Of a stretch of 17,643 nt of DNA, positions 1 to 7,998 are shown one piece after another. Source of the stretch: Candidatus Aminicenantota bacterium (lineage in GTDB: Bacteria; Acidobacteriota; Aminicenantia; JAMOAD01). Within the stretch, counting starts at the first letter, position 1. Each line of letters begins with the position of its first letter. The stretch lies in the NCBI GenBank assembly GCA_027070475.1, contig JALXDT010000200.1:1-17643 (forward strand), in the 5' to 3' direction. The notes under the pieces are model-generated. The model was not told the DNA's origin. It did no database searches and saw nothing but the letters and a program-made list of their open reading frames with translations. Position numbers and translations under genes: made by a program.

Positions 1-16
1 TTACCTACTTCCTTTA

Positions 17-45
17 TTGACCTGAAAAGATTTTTTTATTAAAAT
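17..45 (+). promoter_or_regulatory. Sigma-70-type promoter, predicted leaderless start
   Basis: TTGACC at 17-22, a 17-base spacer, then TAAAAT at 40-45. The expected transcription start, about 7 bases after the -10, falls on the ATG at 51. There is no Shine-Dalgarno sequence ahead of that ATG. Prediction from pattern and spacing only; AT-rich DNA yields -10-like hexamers by chance, but the -35 and the 17-bp spacing raise the odds. Confidence 0.55.
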
Positions 46-50
46 GAAAA

Positions 51-758
51 ATGAATTTTGCAATATCTTTTATTCTGGCAATTTTACCGGTTGGAATTCT
101 TCTACGCTATTTTTACAAAAAGGATTCTCTTAAACCCGAACCGATAGGACTTATTTTCAAAGTTTTTATCTGGGGATTTTTAGGTGTTTTCCCTACGATT
201 TTTATTGAACTTTTTGTTAGAAGCTTTAAGAATTTTTTCTCTTTTTCGGTAATATTTTTTGTTGGTTTTGAAGCATTTATTGTTGCTGGGCTTGTTGAAG
301 AGTTTGTAAAGCTTTATATAGTTAAAAAAAGTGTTTATGGAAACAGAAACTTTGATGAAGTAATGGATGGAATTATCTATACAATTACTGCGAGTTTAGG
401 TTTTGCCTGTCTTGAAAATATTATGTATGTTATAGGAAGTAATCTTGCGGTTGCTGTTATTAGAGGTATCACGGCCGTTCCAATGCATGCTATAATGTCA
501 GGAATTATGGGTTTTTACATAGGCAAAGCAAAATTTTCTTCTTCGGCTCGGGAGAAATCTTTAATAAAAAAAGGATTAATGATTGCTGTTATATTACATG
601 GAACATATGATTTTCTTCTAATGATTCTGCAATATTTTCCGCAGCTTCTTTTTATCAACCTAACCTTTGTTGTTTTGCTAATTATTTTAGGCGGTAAACA
701 TTTATTAAAACTAATAAAAAAATCAAAAAATCTTGATCTTCAGGCTGGGAGAGTCTGA
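51..758 (+). CDS. PrsW-family intramembrane protease
   Basis: Polytopic membrane protein of 235 residues, almost entirely hydrophobic helices. It carries the PrsW signatures: an EE-x-x-K motif (E83, E84, K87) in a membrane segment, the FDEVMDGI stretch at 101-108 leading into a helix with E122-N123, a conserved helix with H146, and a C-terminal HGTYD with H183. These polar intramembrane residues form the presumed active site of this family, related to CAAX-type (Abi) proteases. In Bacillus, PrsW clips an anti-sigma factor; the substrate here is unknown and no anti-sigma gene is nearby. It is first in a run with the nucleotidase and cupin genes (12-bp gap to the next ATG). The start at 51 fits the predicted leaderless promoter; an ATG at 44 is in another frame. 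Confidence 0.85.
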   Translation: MNFAISFILAILPVGILLRYFYKKDSLKPEPIGLIFKVFIWGFLGVFPTIFIELFVRSFKNFFSFSVIFFVGFEAFIVAGLVEEFVKLYIVKKSVYGNRNFDEVMDGIIYTITASLGFACLENIMYVIGSNLAVAVIRGITAVPMHAIMSGIMGFYIGKAKFSSSAREKSLIKKGLMIAVILHGTYDFLLMILQYFPQLLFINLTFVVLLIILGGKHLLKLIKKSKNLDLQAGRV

Positions 759-770
759 AAGTGAGGTATT

Positions 771-2351
771 ATGAAAAGAAAAAGTATTCTTTTTTTAGTT
801 ATTGTTATATTCTTTTTTGTTTTCCATCCATTTAGCTTGTTCAGTAAAGAGAAAAGCACAAAAATTGAAATTTTAGGCACTGCGGATCTTCAGGGGCAGA
901 TGGAATCTTATAAAGACAAAGAATATCTCATCGGAGGAATCGGTAGAATCGCAACACTGATAAAACAGGAGAAAGAGAGAAACAAAAATGTTATTGTTGT
1001 TTCCACAGGTGATGATCTTATGAACCGATTTTTTCATATTTATAAAGGAAAAGCTATTTTTAAACTTATGGGAGATGCAGGGTATGATATTTTAGCTCCG
1101 GGAAACCATGAATTTGACAAAGGCCCTGAAATATTTTCCGAAGCCATATCAAAAGTAAAATTTAAAGTACTTTGCACTGATCTAATTATAAAAGGAACAC
1201 CTCTTGAAAACAGATGTAAAAGATTTTTAATAAAGAATATAGAGGGAGTAAAAGTAGGCTTTTTTTCTTTAATGACAGAGGAATTTCCGATGGTAACACA
1301 GGGAAAATCTGTTAAGCTTGAAGGAACCAATATTGAATCAGCTAAAAAAGCTGTTAAAATGCTCAAGGATAAGGGTGCTGATATTATTATCGCTTTGACC
1401 CACATAGGTGAAGAAAAAGATAGGGTAATCGCTATGAAAGTGCCGGGCATAGATCTTATTTTCGGAGGACATTCCCATGAGTATCTAAAAAAGCCTCTGC
1501 TCATTAACAAAACACTGATTGTTAACGGAGGTGAAAAGGGGAAGTATCTTGTTAAGATTTTGATAAACATTAAAAACGGAAGAATTGATTTTAATGATTA
1601 TGATTTCAAGCTTATTTCTGTTGACAAGTCTGTCAAAGAGGATGGCTTGATAAAAAAAGAAATTGATAATTACAAAAAATCGTTTCCAAAAGCAATTGTT
1701 TTGGGGAAAACGGATAAAGCATGGGATTTGACAAAGGAAGCTGTAAGAAAGGGAGAATCTGGTTTTGCTGATCTTGTCAATGATCTGATGAGAGAAAAAT
1801 TCAAAGCTGATATTGTATTAAATAATGGAGGAGCTTTCAGAGGGAGTAAGGTTTATCCTCCGGGAGACATAACTGACGAAAGATTGAAAGAGATAGATGA
1901 GTTTTCCAATTATGCCTATTTGTTAAAAATAAAGGGTAAATACATAAGAGAAATGCTTGAATGGAGTGCTGCAAGATATGGTACCGGTGGTTTTCTTCAG
2001 GTTTCCGGAATTAGGTACACAATAGATTTAAGAGAAAAGCCGATGAGATTGAAAAAGATAGGAAAAGGGAAACTATTTGTAAGCTTTCCGGGGCAAAGAG
2101 TGAAAGAAATAGTTGTATACGATTCCAGAATAAAAAAGTGGCTTCCTCTTGAAGATGAGAGAGAGTATAAGGTTGTTTCAAATAGTTTTCTTGTAAACCG
2201 TCAGGGAGACGGATATTTCTGGTTCAAAAGGTATGGAAAGGATTTTATAAACACATACTCCACTTTTTATTCCATCATGGCTGACTATATTTCAGAGAAA
2301 AAGATAGTTAACCCGAAAGAACCTGACGGAAGAATAAAAATAATTAAATGA
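771..2351 (+). CDS. Secreted 5'-nucleotidase / UshA-like bifunctional metallophosphatase
   Basis: 526 residues with an N-terminal signal peptide (basic start, hydrophobic core about 5-25), so exported or periplasmic. The N-terminal calcineurin-like domain shows the metal ligands: D39 in the first motif, GDD at 80-82, GNHEFD at 111-116, TH at 210-211 and GGHSH at 232-236. The C-terminal 5'-nucleotidase substrate domain follows, with NNGG at 351-354. The family removes phosphate from extracellular nucleotides or splits UDP-sugars. Oddity: the first motif reads D-L-Q where the family normally has D-x-H, so one metal ligand is replaced by Gln41. The ATG follows a GTGAGG ribosome site; the stop overlaps the next gene's start (ATGA), implying coupled translation. 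The exact substrate cannot be told from sequence. Confidence 0.88.
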   Translation: MKRKSILFLVIVIFFFVFHPFSLFSKEKSTKIEILGTADLQGQMESYKDKEYLIGGIGRIATLIKQEKERNKNVIVVSTGDDLMNRFFHIYKGKAIFKLMGDAGYDILAPGNHEFDKGPEIFSEAISKVKFKVLCTDLIIKGTPLENRCKRFLIKNIEGVKVGFFSLMTEEFPMVTQGKSVKLEGTNIESAKKAVKMLKDKGADIIIALTHIGEEKDRVIAMKVPGIDLIFGGHSHEYLKKPLLINKTLIVNGGEKGKYLVKILINIKNGRIDFNDYDFKLISVDKSVKEDGLIKKEIDNYKKSFPKAIVLGKTDKAWDLTKEAVRKGESGFADLVNDLMREKFKADIVLNNGGAFRGSKVYPPGDITDERLKEIDEFSNYAYLLKIKGKYIREMLEWSAARYGTGGFLQVSGIRYTIDLREKPMRLKKIGKGKLFVSFPGQRVKEIVVYDSRIKKWLPLEDEREYKVVSNSFLVNRQGDGYFWFKRYGKDFINTYSTFYSIMADYISEKKIVNPKEPDGRIKIIK

Positions 2352-2845
2352 AGCTTGATGCAGAATACATAATTAAAAAATTAGCACTTAAGCCTCACCC
2401 CGAAGGGGGATATTATAGGGAAATATATAGATCCGAAGAAAAAATAAATTCTCTGGCACTTCCGAAAAGGTATGGAGGTGATAGAAATTTTTCAACCTCA
2501 ATATACTATCTTTTGAAAGAGGGAGAGTATTCAAGACTTCACCGATTAAAGAGTGATGAAATTTATCACTTTTATCTTGGTGCGAGTGTTGAAATCTTTT
2601 TGGTTTATCCTAAAGGAAAAATTGAAACTAAGATTTTAGGCAACAATCTTGAAAGAGGAGAAAGTCTGCAGATAATTGTTCCTAAAAATGTGTGGCAGGG
2701 ATTAAGATTGGTAGGAAATGGGCGATTTTCTCTTATGGGAACAACCGTATCTCCCGGTTTTGATTATAATGATTTTGAATTGGGGGATGAGAAAAAATTA
2801 CAAAAAATTATCAAAATCAATAAGAAGATAAGGGAATTCTTATAG
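2348..2845 (+). CDS. DUF985 cupin-superfamily protein
   Basis: 165 residues matching the DUF985 (Cupin_5) family along its whole length: an N-terminal HPEGGYYREIYRS segment (residues about 17-29), a central FSTSIYYLL...SRLHRLKSDEIYHFYLG strand set, and a C-terminal WQGLRL / GTTVSPGFDYNDFELG region. The family has the double-stranded beta-helix cupin fold. Its biochemical role is not settled, with sugar-epimerase or dioxygenase-like activities having been proposed. Histidines in the RLHRLKSDEIYHF segment are candidate metal ligands. It is translationally coupled to the nucleotidase by a 4-base overlap. Its stop codon directly abuts the stop codon of the convergent FlhX gene, leaving no room for a separate terminator. 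Confidence 0.85.
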   Translation: MKLDAEYIIKKLALKPHPEGGYYREIYRSEEKINSLALPKRYGGDRNFSTSIYYLLKEGEYSRLHRLKSDEIYHFYLGASVEIFLVYPKGKIETKILGNNLERGESLQIIVPKNVWQGLRLVGNGRFSLMGTTVSPGFDYNDFELGDEKKLQKIIKINKKIREFL

Positions 2846-3121
2846 TTATCTCTCTTTTTCAGCTTTGAGGTTGATTTTATAAACATAAGCAAGGACTTCA
2901 GCTATTGCATAATAGAGTTCTGAAGGTATTTCTTCATAAAGATCAAGTTTTATTAATACCTCAGCAAGGTCTTTGTCCTCTTTTATGGGAACTCCACTCT
3001 CTTTTGCCAATTTAACAATTCTTTCTCCCAATTCTCTTAGACCTTTGGCAACAACCTTCGGCGCTTTATCCTTATCAATATCATACTTTAAAGCAATCGC
3101 CTTAAAATCCTTGTCTTTCAC
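2846..3121 (-). CDS. flhX: FlhX: stand-alone FlhB C-terminal domain protein
   Basis: 91 residues equivalent to the cytoplasmic C-terminal domain of the flagellar export switch FlhB. It begins with the AIALKYD strand that in FlhB follows the NPTH autocleavage site, and continues with APKVVAKG (about 20-27), an ESGVPI turn, and the LAEVLIKLDLYEEIPSELY...AEVLAYVY helix typical of FlhB-C. No transmembrane half and no NPTH sequence are present, so it resembles the already cleaved FlhB-C fragment. Such FlhX proteins occur in many flagellated bacteria and may substitute for FlhB-C in switching export substrate. The start is GTG at 3121 with GGAG just upstream, inside the 3' end of the YdjM-like gene (20-base overlap). 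Last gene of the minus-strand run. Confidence 0.82.
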   Translation of the reverse strand: MKDKDFKAIALKYDIDKDKAPKVVAKGLRELGERIVKLAKESGVPIKEDKDLAEVLIKLDLYEEIPSELYYAIAEVLAYVYKINLKAEKER

Positions 3122-3623
3122 TTTTTCTCCATTTTAAATAATCAATTATTGAATATATCCAGAGAGGAGATAGTATTATTATTTCTGACAAAACTGCTTT
3201 AAAATTATTCATGGAAAATAGTTCCTTTAATGAGCCTTTCTTTACCCCCAGAAGTAAAGGAATATTGTAAAATTTATTGTAGAAGGGATAAAAGGGGTTA
3301 ATTCCTATAGGTGCTCTTTCATCCACAACAATTAAATCAAAGAAAAGATGGATAATTAATACTGCAACAGTAAATATTGTTAACCTATTATCCTTTGTAA
3401 AAATATAAATAAGAAGAGCAGCTAATAAGATAAAGAGAAAATTGTGTGTATAGTATTGATGAATTCCCAAACCTTTTTTACCATACAGGATTAGGCCTAT
3501 GATAATATCAAAATCCGGTAAAGATGCTATAAGGGTATAGACAATTAAACATTTAAGGGTATAACTCTTTTTTATTAAACCGCCACTCCAGATTCCGGCG
3601 ATGGTATGGCCAACAGGTGTCAT
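3102..3623 (-). CDS. YdjM-like membrane-bound metal-dependent hydrolase (DUF457 family)
   Basis: 173 residues, with four or five hydrophobic segments. The conserved polar residues of the YdjM/DUF457 family are visible: H6 near the N-terminus, the LPDFD motif (D37, D39), HQYYTHN (H55, H60), HLFFD (H92, D96), and a downstream GINPFYPF loop. These resemble the metal ligands of membrane phospholipase-C-like hydrolases; the substrate is probably a lipid or prenyl phosphate, but this has not been shown for this family member. It overlaps the upstream lipoprotein stop by 4 bases (ATGA) and the downstream FlhX start by 20 bases, so the three are surely co-transcribed. Confidence is high for the family and low for exact function. 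Confidence 0.78.
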   Translation of the reverse strand: MTPVGHTIAGIWSGGLIKKSYTLKCLIVYTLIASLPDFDIIIGLILYGKKGLGIHQYYTHNFLFILLAALLIYIFTKDNRLTIFTVAVLIIHLFFDLIVVDERAPIGINPFYPFYNKFYNIPLLLGVKKGSLKELFSMNNFKAVLSEIIILSPLWIYSIIDYLKWRKSERQGF

Positions 3624-4240
3624 TTTTCTCTTTTTTCCCAGAGTCTGAAGAATTTTTTTACGGTTTTGTCGGCAAACATACTATTTATCTCTTTCCTTGC
3701 AAGTAGTCTTATTGTATACTCAAGAGGTGGTAAAGGTTTGCTGAGTTTTGTTTCAAGGGGATAGGTTTGATCTTTGGCTTTTGTTATTTTTCTATCTCTT
3801 TCATACCAGAGTGTTCTTAAATTTTTTACATCAATCAATCTTACTTTTATAATTACCTCTGTATCTGTTAATTTGCCGTAAACGGCTTTCTCAACCCATC
3901 CCAGAAAAAGCAAAGTCACACCTTTTTTTCTTGCAAAGGAGAGGGCATTTTTTATTGAAGTTTCTTCATCCCTGTATTTTACAATCCAGTTATAGTCATT
4001 GTTTAACATTACTTTTGCAAATTTGTTGCTTTTTAGTAATTCCTGATGGAATATTTCAGAGGCAATCTTTCCTATTCTTTGATCATAGGCAGGGGAGGAG
4101 AACCGAAGAATCAAAAGGCTCTTTTCTTTTGGATTCTTTACCTTTCCCTTTAAAAAAATATCCCTCTGAGTTGTGTCCTGATGGATGAGACAGGCTGATA
4201 AAAAAGAAACAAAAATAATTAATATAATTATTTTTTTCAT
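3620..4240 (-). CDS. Putative lipoprotein, unknown function
   Basis: 206 residues with a clear lipoprotein signal: lysines, a hydrophobic stretch and an LSAC lipobox (cysteine at residue 17), so the mature protein should be lipid-anchored. The soluble part alternates strands and helices: an early LLILRFSSPAYD strand, a helix (IGKIASEIFHQELL), then VTLLFLGWVEKAVYG and EVIIKVRLIDVKNLRTLWYE. This order resembles the CsgG/LpoB/GNA1162 type of outer-membrane lipoprotein, which also carry short strands followed by 'level'-type helices. I do not recognise a specific family. It lies between the antiporter and the YdjM-like gene and has its own predicted promoter, with the transcription start at or next to its ATG. 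Confidence 0.7.
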   Translation of the reverse strand: MKKIIILIIFVSFLSACLIHQDTTQRDIFLKGKVKNPKEKSLLILRFSSPAYDQRIGKIASEIFHQELLKSNKFAKVMLNNDYNWIVKYRDEETSIKNALSFARKKGVTLLFLGWVEKAVYGKLTDTEVIIKVRLIDVKNLRTLWYERDRKITKAKDQTYPLETKLSKPLPPLEYTIRLLARKEINSMFADKTVKKFFRLWEKREK

Positions 4241-4245
4241 TTTAA

Positions 4246-4274
4246 ATTATAACCAAAAGAGAATGATAAAGCAA
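4246..4274 (-). promoter_or_regulatory. Sigma-70-type promoter of the lipoprotein gene, predicted leaderless
   Basis: On the minus strand: TTGCTT (4269-4274), a 17-base spacer, TATAAT (4246-4251), then only 5 bases to the ATG at 4240. The -35 is moderate and the -10 is consensus. The predicted start falls at or just inside the initiation codon, and no Shine-Dalgarno sequence is seen. Confidence 0.5.
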
Positions 4275-4277
4275 TAA

Positions 4278-5495
4278 TCACACTGTTTGCTTTTCTTTTC
4301 TTTTTAATTTATATAGGAAGACCTTAAAAGAGCTTAGTATTATACTTGCAGTTATAACAAAATAAACAACATCTATTGAAAGTTGATCTTTTATAGCTCC
4401 GTTTTCTTTTGCAATTAAAATTATAACAGCGGGAGCAATTCCTCTTGCGAAAAGGGAATTAATCAGTTTTCTATCAAGATATTCAAATTTTTTTGTAAAA
4501 AGAGAAGAAATTGGTCTGATGAGCATTAAACTTATTGAAATAGTTAATCCGATTACAATAGCTTCGGTATTTTTCAGGTTTAAAAGCAATCCAATGTATA
4601 CAAAGAAAAAGGTTTTAAGAAAAAATGAAATCTCTTTATAAAATAGTTTTTCTCTTTTCGAAACAATTGGTTTTTGCTTTTTATCTTTATCCCTTTTTCT
4701 TTTTATCAGTCTTCCAAATGATTTTATTGTTCTTGAATTGGCTAAAACCAAACCCAGAAAGAGGGCGGAAATCGCTCCGTTTCCGCCTAAATATTCGGTG
4801 ATTATATAAACTATTACAACATAGGCTATCATCATAATATAGTTTTCATCCTCTTTTACAATTGTCCCCTCTATATAAAACCAGAGGATACCGAAAATAA
4901 TCCCTGTAAAACCTGCAATTGCAAAAAGAGATGCTATATTGGAAAATATCATTCCTGCTTTAAATTGATGGGCAATCTTAATTTGCATAATTGTGATTGC
5001 AAAAACGATGGATAATACATCGGTCACAGAAGATTCAATGGTCATTACAGTAAAAACTTTTTTGTTCACATCAAGCTGCTTTAATATCGGAATAACATAG
5101 GCAGAGGTTATACCCCCCAGAGTAAAACCTAAAAGGAGTGCTGATATTAAATCCCTGTCAATATAATACATTATTCCGGTGATTAAAATTGATGATAGAA
5201 AAAAATTCCAGAGACCTATGATTAAGCCGGACCCTAAACCATCGGCAAATGATTTCAGATCAATATCCAATCCTCCGTCAAACATAAGAAAGAGAAGAGT
5301 AAATGTTGTAAAAAGAGGCGCTATTTTACTTAATGATTGTATACTTAAAAGATTTAATACTGAAGGACCGATAAGAAAACCTATTAATAGTAAACTTAAG
5401 GTATCCGGTATGGAATATTTTTCAAAAATCCATTCTGCAAAGTATCCGAAAAGTACAATTAATGAAATAAGTAAAAGTGTAGCCTTTATATCCAT
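4278..5495 (-). CDS. Cation:proton antiporter (monovalent CPA family)
   Basis: 405 residues, about 11-12 hydrophobic segments. Family features: the N-terminal SIPDTLSLLLIGFLIGP helix, an FLMFDGGLDIDL segment, and an ESSVTDVLSIV helix carrying the transport aspartate. The residue before that aspartate is Thr rather than the Asp of DD-type (electrogenic) members, which fits a CPA1-like exchanger. A basic cytoplasmic loop (about 260-285, rich in R and K) divides the two halves. It should exchange Na+ or K+ for H+ across the inner membrane. No TrkA-N or other regulatory domain follows. The start is placed at the ATG at 5495, not the upstream ATG at 5591: the first 32 codons of the longer frame are not family-like, overlap the divergent gene, and span a strong promoter. 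Confidence 0.85.
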   Translation of the reverse strand: MDIKATLLLISLIVLFGYFAEWIFEKYSIPDTLSLLLIGFLIGPSVLNLLSIQSLSKIAPLFTTFTLLFLMFDGGLDIDLKSFADGLGSGLIIGLWNFFLSSILITGIMYYIDRDLISALLLGFTLGGITSAYVIPILKQLDVNKKVFTVMTIESSVTDVLSIVFAITIMQIKIAHQFKAGMIFSNIASLFAIAGFTGIIFGILWFYIEGTIVKEDENYIMMIAYVVIVYIITEYLGGNGAISALFLGLVLANSRTIKSFGRLIKRKRDKDKKQKPIVSKREKLFYKEISFFLKTFFFVYIGLLLNLKNTEAIVIGLTISISLMLIRPISSLFTKKFEYLDRKLINSLFARGIAPAVIILIAKENGAIKDQLSIDVVYFVITASIILSSFKVFLYKLKRKEKQTV

Positions 5496-5501
5496 TTTAC
5501 A

Positions 5502-5530
5502 ATTATAATTTAAAAATAATAAGATGACAA
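5502..5530 (-). promoter_or_regulatory. Strong sigma-70 promoter of the antiporter run, predicted leaderless
   Basis: On the minus strand TTGTCA (5525-5530), a 17-base spacer and a perfect TATAAT (5502-5507). Six bases separate the -10 from the ATG at 5495, so transcription should start on or one base before that ATG. This fixes the start codon choice for the antiporter and predicts a leaderless mRNA. Confidence 0.65.
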
Positions 5531-5615
5531 TACATCTTTTTTGGCATTTTATAAGAGTATTTGTAGTTAAAATATGTCCTTGAAAATACATACCTATAAT
5601 GCTAAACTTTTTAGG

Positions 5616-6722
5616 ATGAATAAGATTTTAATCTTTTTGATGTTTCTTTTTATTTTAGCTTTTTACATTTTTGCAAACTTTTTGGTTTACAGGGTGATTG
5701 TATCTGTTTTTAATGTGGAATCAGTCAGATTAAAAATATTTGTGGGCTCATTTATATTCCTTACAGCTATTTCCTTTTTTGTATATGAGTTTACAGTTAG
5801 TTTTTTCAAGATAGAGTTTTTGCATTATTATTCTTATCTTTGGATGGGTTTTATAACTTTATCTTTTTTATTCTTTTTGTTGATTTATGTTTTAAGTTTA
5901 ATAAATATTCCTTATCTTAAAACAGTAAGTACTGTTCTGTTAGCTTTTGTTTTCATATTATCAATAGTATCGGTGATAAACGGACTTAAATTTCCAGAGG
6001 TTAAAAAAATTGTTCTTGAATATAAAGATTTACCTGAAAATCTTAATGGTTATAAAATTGTTCATCTTTCAGACCTCCATCTTGGCAGTATAAAAAGAAA
6101 AAACTGGACAAAGCATCTTGTTTCAATTGTAAATAAACTTAACCCTGATCTTATTCTAATGACGGGAGACTTGATAGATCGCGGTGTTCAGCATATGAAA
6201 GAGGACTTTTACACCTTAAAGAAATTGAAGACAAAGAATGGAGTATTTACAGTTACCGGAAATCATGAATTTTATTCAAAGTATAAACTTTTTGTTGAAT
6301 TAACGGATAAAACGGGAATAAAAAGAGTGAAAAACGAGTGTGTGAAAATTGTCCCCAATCTTGAAATAGTGGGAATGGATGATCCTGAGGTCAGGCAGTT
6401 TTTTAATGAAAAGATTACCCTTGAAGAGATAATAAACAATTGCTCAAAAGATAGCTTTAGGATTTTTCTTTATCACAGACCGGAAAATTTTGACAAAGCT
6501 GTCAAACATGGAATTAAGCTACAGCTCAGCGGACATACCCATAATGGTCAGATTTTCCCTATTAATATTATTGTTTCAATTGTTTATAAATACTCGTACG
6601 GACTTTATAAAAAAGGTGATTCCTACATTTACACAACATCGGGTGCTTCCACATGGGGACCTCCCATGAGACTTTTTTCAAAAAATGAGGTTGTACTTAT
6701 CACTTTAAGGAAAGAAAGATGA
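5616..6722 (+). CDS. Membrane-anchored YkuE-like metallophosphoesterase
   Basis: 368 residues. Four N-terminal hydrophobic segments (to about residue 125) anchor a cytoplasm- or periplasm-facing calcineurin-like domain. All expected metal-binding motifs are present: SDLHLG (D153, H155), TGDLIDRG (D185), TGNHEFY (N216, H217), a YHRPE histidine, and SGHTHNGQ (H307, H309), ending with the GASTWGPPMR stretch common in the YkuE/YaeI branch. Members hydrolyse phosphodiester or pyrophosphate bonds, some acting on lipid A precursors; the substrate here is unknown. The frame is open from an ATG at 5574, but the ATG at 5616 gives the usual hydrophobic N-terminus and lies downstream of a TATAAT at 5595-5600. 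No good -35 partner or Shine-Dalgarno is seen for either start. Confidence 0.82.
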   Translation: MNKILIFLMFLFILAFYIFANFLVYRVIVSVFNVESVRLKIFVGSFIFLTAISFFVYEFTVSFFKIEFLHYYSYLWMGFITLSFLFFLLIYVLSLINIPYLKTVSTVLLAFVFILSIVSVINGLKFPEVKKIVLEYKDLPENLNGYKIVHLSDLHLGSIKRKNWTKHLVSIVNKLNPDLILMTGDLIDRGVQHMKEDFYTLKKLKTKNGVFTVTGNHEFYSKYKLFVELTDKTGIKRVKNECVKIVPNLEIVGMDDPEVRQFFNEKITLEEIINNCSKDSFRIFLYHRPENFDKAVKHGIKLQLSGHTHNGQIFPINIIVSIVYKYSYGLYKKGDSYIYTTSGASTWGPPMRLFSKNEVVLITLRKER

Positions 6723-6775
6723 AAATTTTATGTTTAAAATCAAAGCTGATGAGTGGGGCTTTAAAATTGCCGAAA

Positions 6776-6805
6776 TTGGAAATCTCAGGAAATAATATAT
6801 ATAAT
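6776..6805 (+). promoter_or_regulatory. Predicted promoter of the kinase/regulator operon
   Basis: TTGGAA at 6776-6781, an 18-base spacer, TATAAT at 6800-6805. The expected start at about 6812 leaves roughly 5 untranslated bases before the ATG at 6817, which has no Shine-Dalgarno sequence. The surrounding 30 bases are almost pure A/T, so alternative -10 hexamers exist. Confidence 0.45.
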
Positions 6806-6816
6806 CTAATATAAAA

Positions 6817-7998
6817 ATGAAAAAGGATGAGGAATTAAAACTATTAAAAGAGGCTTTTGAAAAATTCGTGAAAGCATCGGATGAGCTTCAAACCTCTTAC
6901 AATCAATTAAAAGAGAGAGCAAAAAATCTTGAGCTTGAGCTTAAAGTTGTAAATAAAAAGTTGAAAAAAAGTCTAAGGGAAAAGGAAAAGCTCTCCTCTT
7001 ATCTGAGCAATATTATAGAAGGTATAAGTGTTGGAATTCTGATCCTCGATAATCGTGGTAAAATCACTCTTTTTAATAAAAATATGAAAAAAAAGCTGCC
7101 TTTTCTTGAAAAGGAAATAAAACTTTCAGAGATTAAAAAGGAAAGAATAACCGAGGAGTTTCTTTCCGCTCTTGAGAGGGGAGAGGAATTTGAAAAGGAG
7201 ATAAAGGATAATAATTTTATCTACCTTTTATCTTTTGGAAAATTAAAGGGCAAGAGAAAAAAAATCGGTTATTACTTTATATTAAAAGATATAAGCGATA
7301 TTAAAAAACTTGAAAGAGAGGTTGCCAGAACAAACAGATTAAGGGCAATGGGAGAGATGGCCGCTGAACTTGCCCATGAGATAAGAAATCCTTTGGGTTC
7401 AATAGAGCTCTATGCCTCTATGCTTGAAGAGGATTTGAAAACAGCGAAATTGAATTCTGATTTTATTAAATTTATCAGGGAGGAGATCAAAAAACTGAAT
7501 TCTCTTGTCACGAATATTTTGCTATTCACAAGGGATATTACCGTATCACCGAAAAAAATTAAGGTAAAAAATTATCTATATAATATTTTAAATCTTATAG
7601 CTCCTCTTGCAAATTCTGAGAATATAAATATAGTTTTGAATATAAAAGAGGATTATGCTGTTTTTGATCCTGAACTTTTTGAAAGGGTTTTTTATAATCT
7701 TATTTTAAATTCCATTCATGCTCTTAAAGGAAAGAAGAAAGGCAGGATAGAAATAGGGTTAAGAAAGGATAGGAGCACACAGATAATCACCGTAAAGGAT
7801 AATGGTGAGGGAATTGATAGGGAGATTTTAGATAAAATCTTTAACCCCTTTTTCACAACAAAGGCAAAGGGAAGCGGGCTGGGTTTGAGTGTGGTTTACA
7901 GAATTGTAAAAGCTCATAATGGAAAAATATTTATAAACAGTGAAAAGGGCAAAGGAACTGAAATAATTATTGAGATTGAGGAGGGAAAATGTGATTAA
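6817..7998 (+). CDS. Soluble PAS-type sensor histidine kinase, FleS/FlrB- or NtrB-like
   Basis: 393 residues with no transmembrane segment, so a cytosolic sensor. Order: N-terminal coiled coil (about 1-60, KASDELQTSYNQLKER type), a PAS-like domain (about 62-165), a dimerisation/phosphoacceptor helix with the H-box LAHEIRNP (H187), and an ATPase domain with an N-box (NLILNSIHAL, about 292-301), G1 box DNGEGID (about 328-334), F-box (FNPFFTTK) and G2 box GSGLGL. It should autophosphorylate H187 and pass the phosphate to the regulator encoded next. The coiled-coil plus PAS layout closely resembles FlrB/FleS kinases controlling late flagellar genes; an AtoS- or NtrB-like role remains possible. 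The 3' end overlaps the regulator start by 8 bases. Confidence 0.85.
   Translation: MKKDEELKLLKEAFEKFVKASDELQTSYNQLKERAKNLELELKVVNKKLKKSLREKEKLSSYLSNIIEGISVGILILDNRGKITLFNKNMKKKLPFLEKEIKLSEIKKERITEEFLSALERGEEFEKEIKDNNFIYLLSFGKLKGKRKKIGYYFILKDISDIKKLEREVARTNRLRAMGEMAAELAHEIRNPLGSIELYASMLEEDLKTAKLNSDFIKFIREEIKKLNSLVTNILLFTRDITVSPKKIKVKNYLYNILNLIAPLANSENINIVLNIKEDYAVFDPELFERVFYNLILNSIHALKGKKKGRIEIGLRKDRSTQIITVKDNGEGIDREILDKIFNPFFTTKAKGSGLGLSVVYRIVKAHNGKIFINSEKGKGTEIIIEIEEGKCD

Noticed and set aside
1040..1570. 176-codon minus-strand frame inside the nucleotidase gene
   Set aside because: Antisense shadow of a clearly conserved gene; no ribosome site or family features.
5574..5615. Upstream ATG at 5574 as start of the metallophosphoesterase
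   Set aside because: The 14 extra residues are polar and unlike the family; a TATAAT lies within them and ATG 5616 gives the expected hydrophobic N-terminus.
6730..6795. 21-codon frame MFKIKADEWGFKIAEIGNLRK between the metallophosphoesterase and kinase genes
   Set aside because: No clear ribosome site, and it contains the -35 of the kinase promoter; too short to support as a gene.
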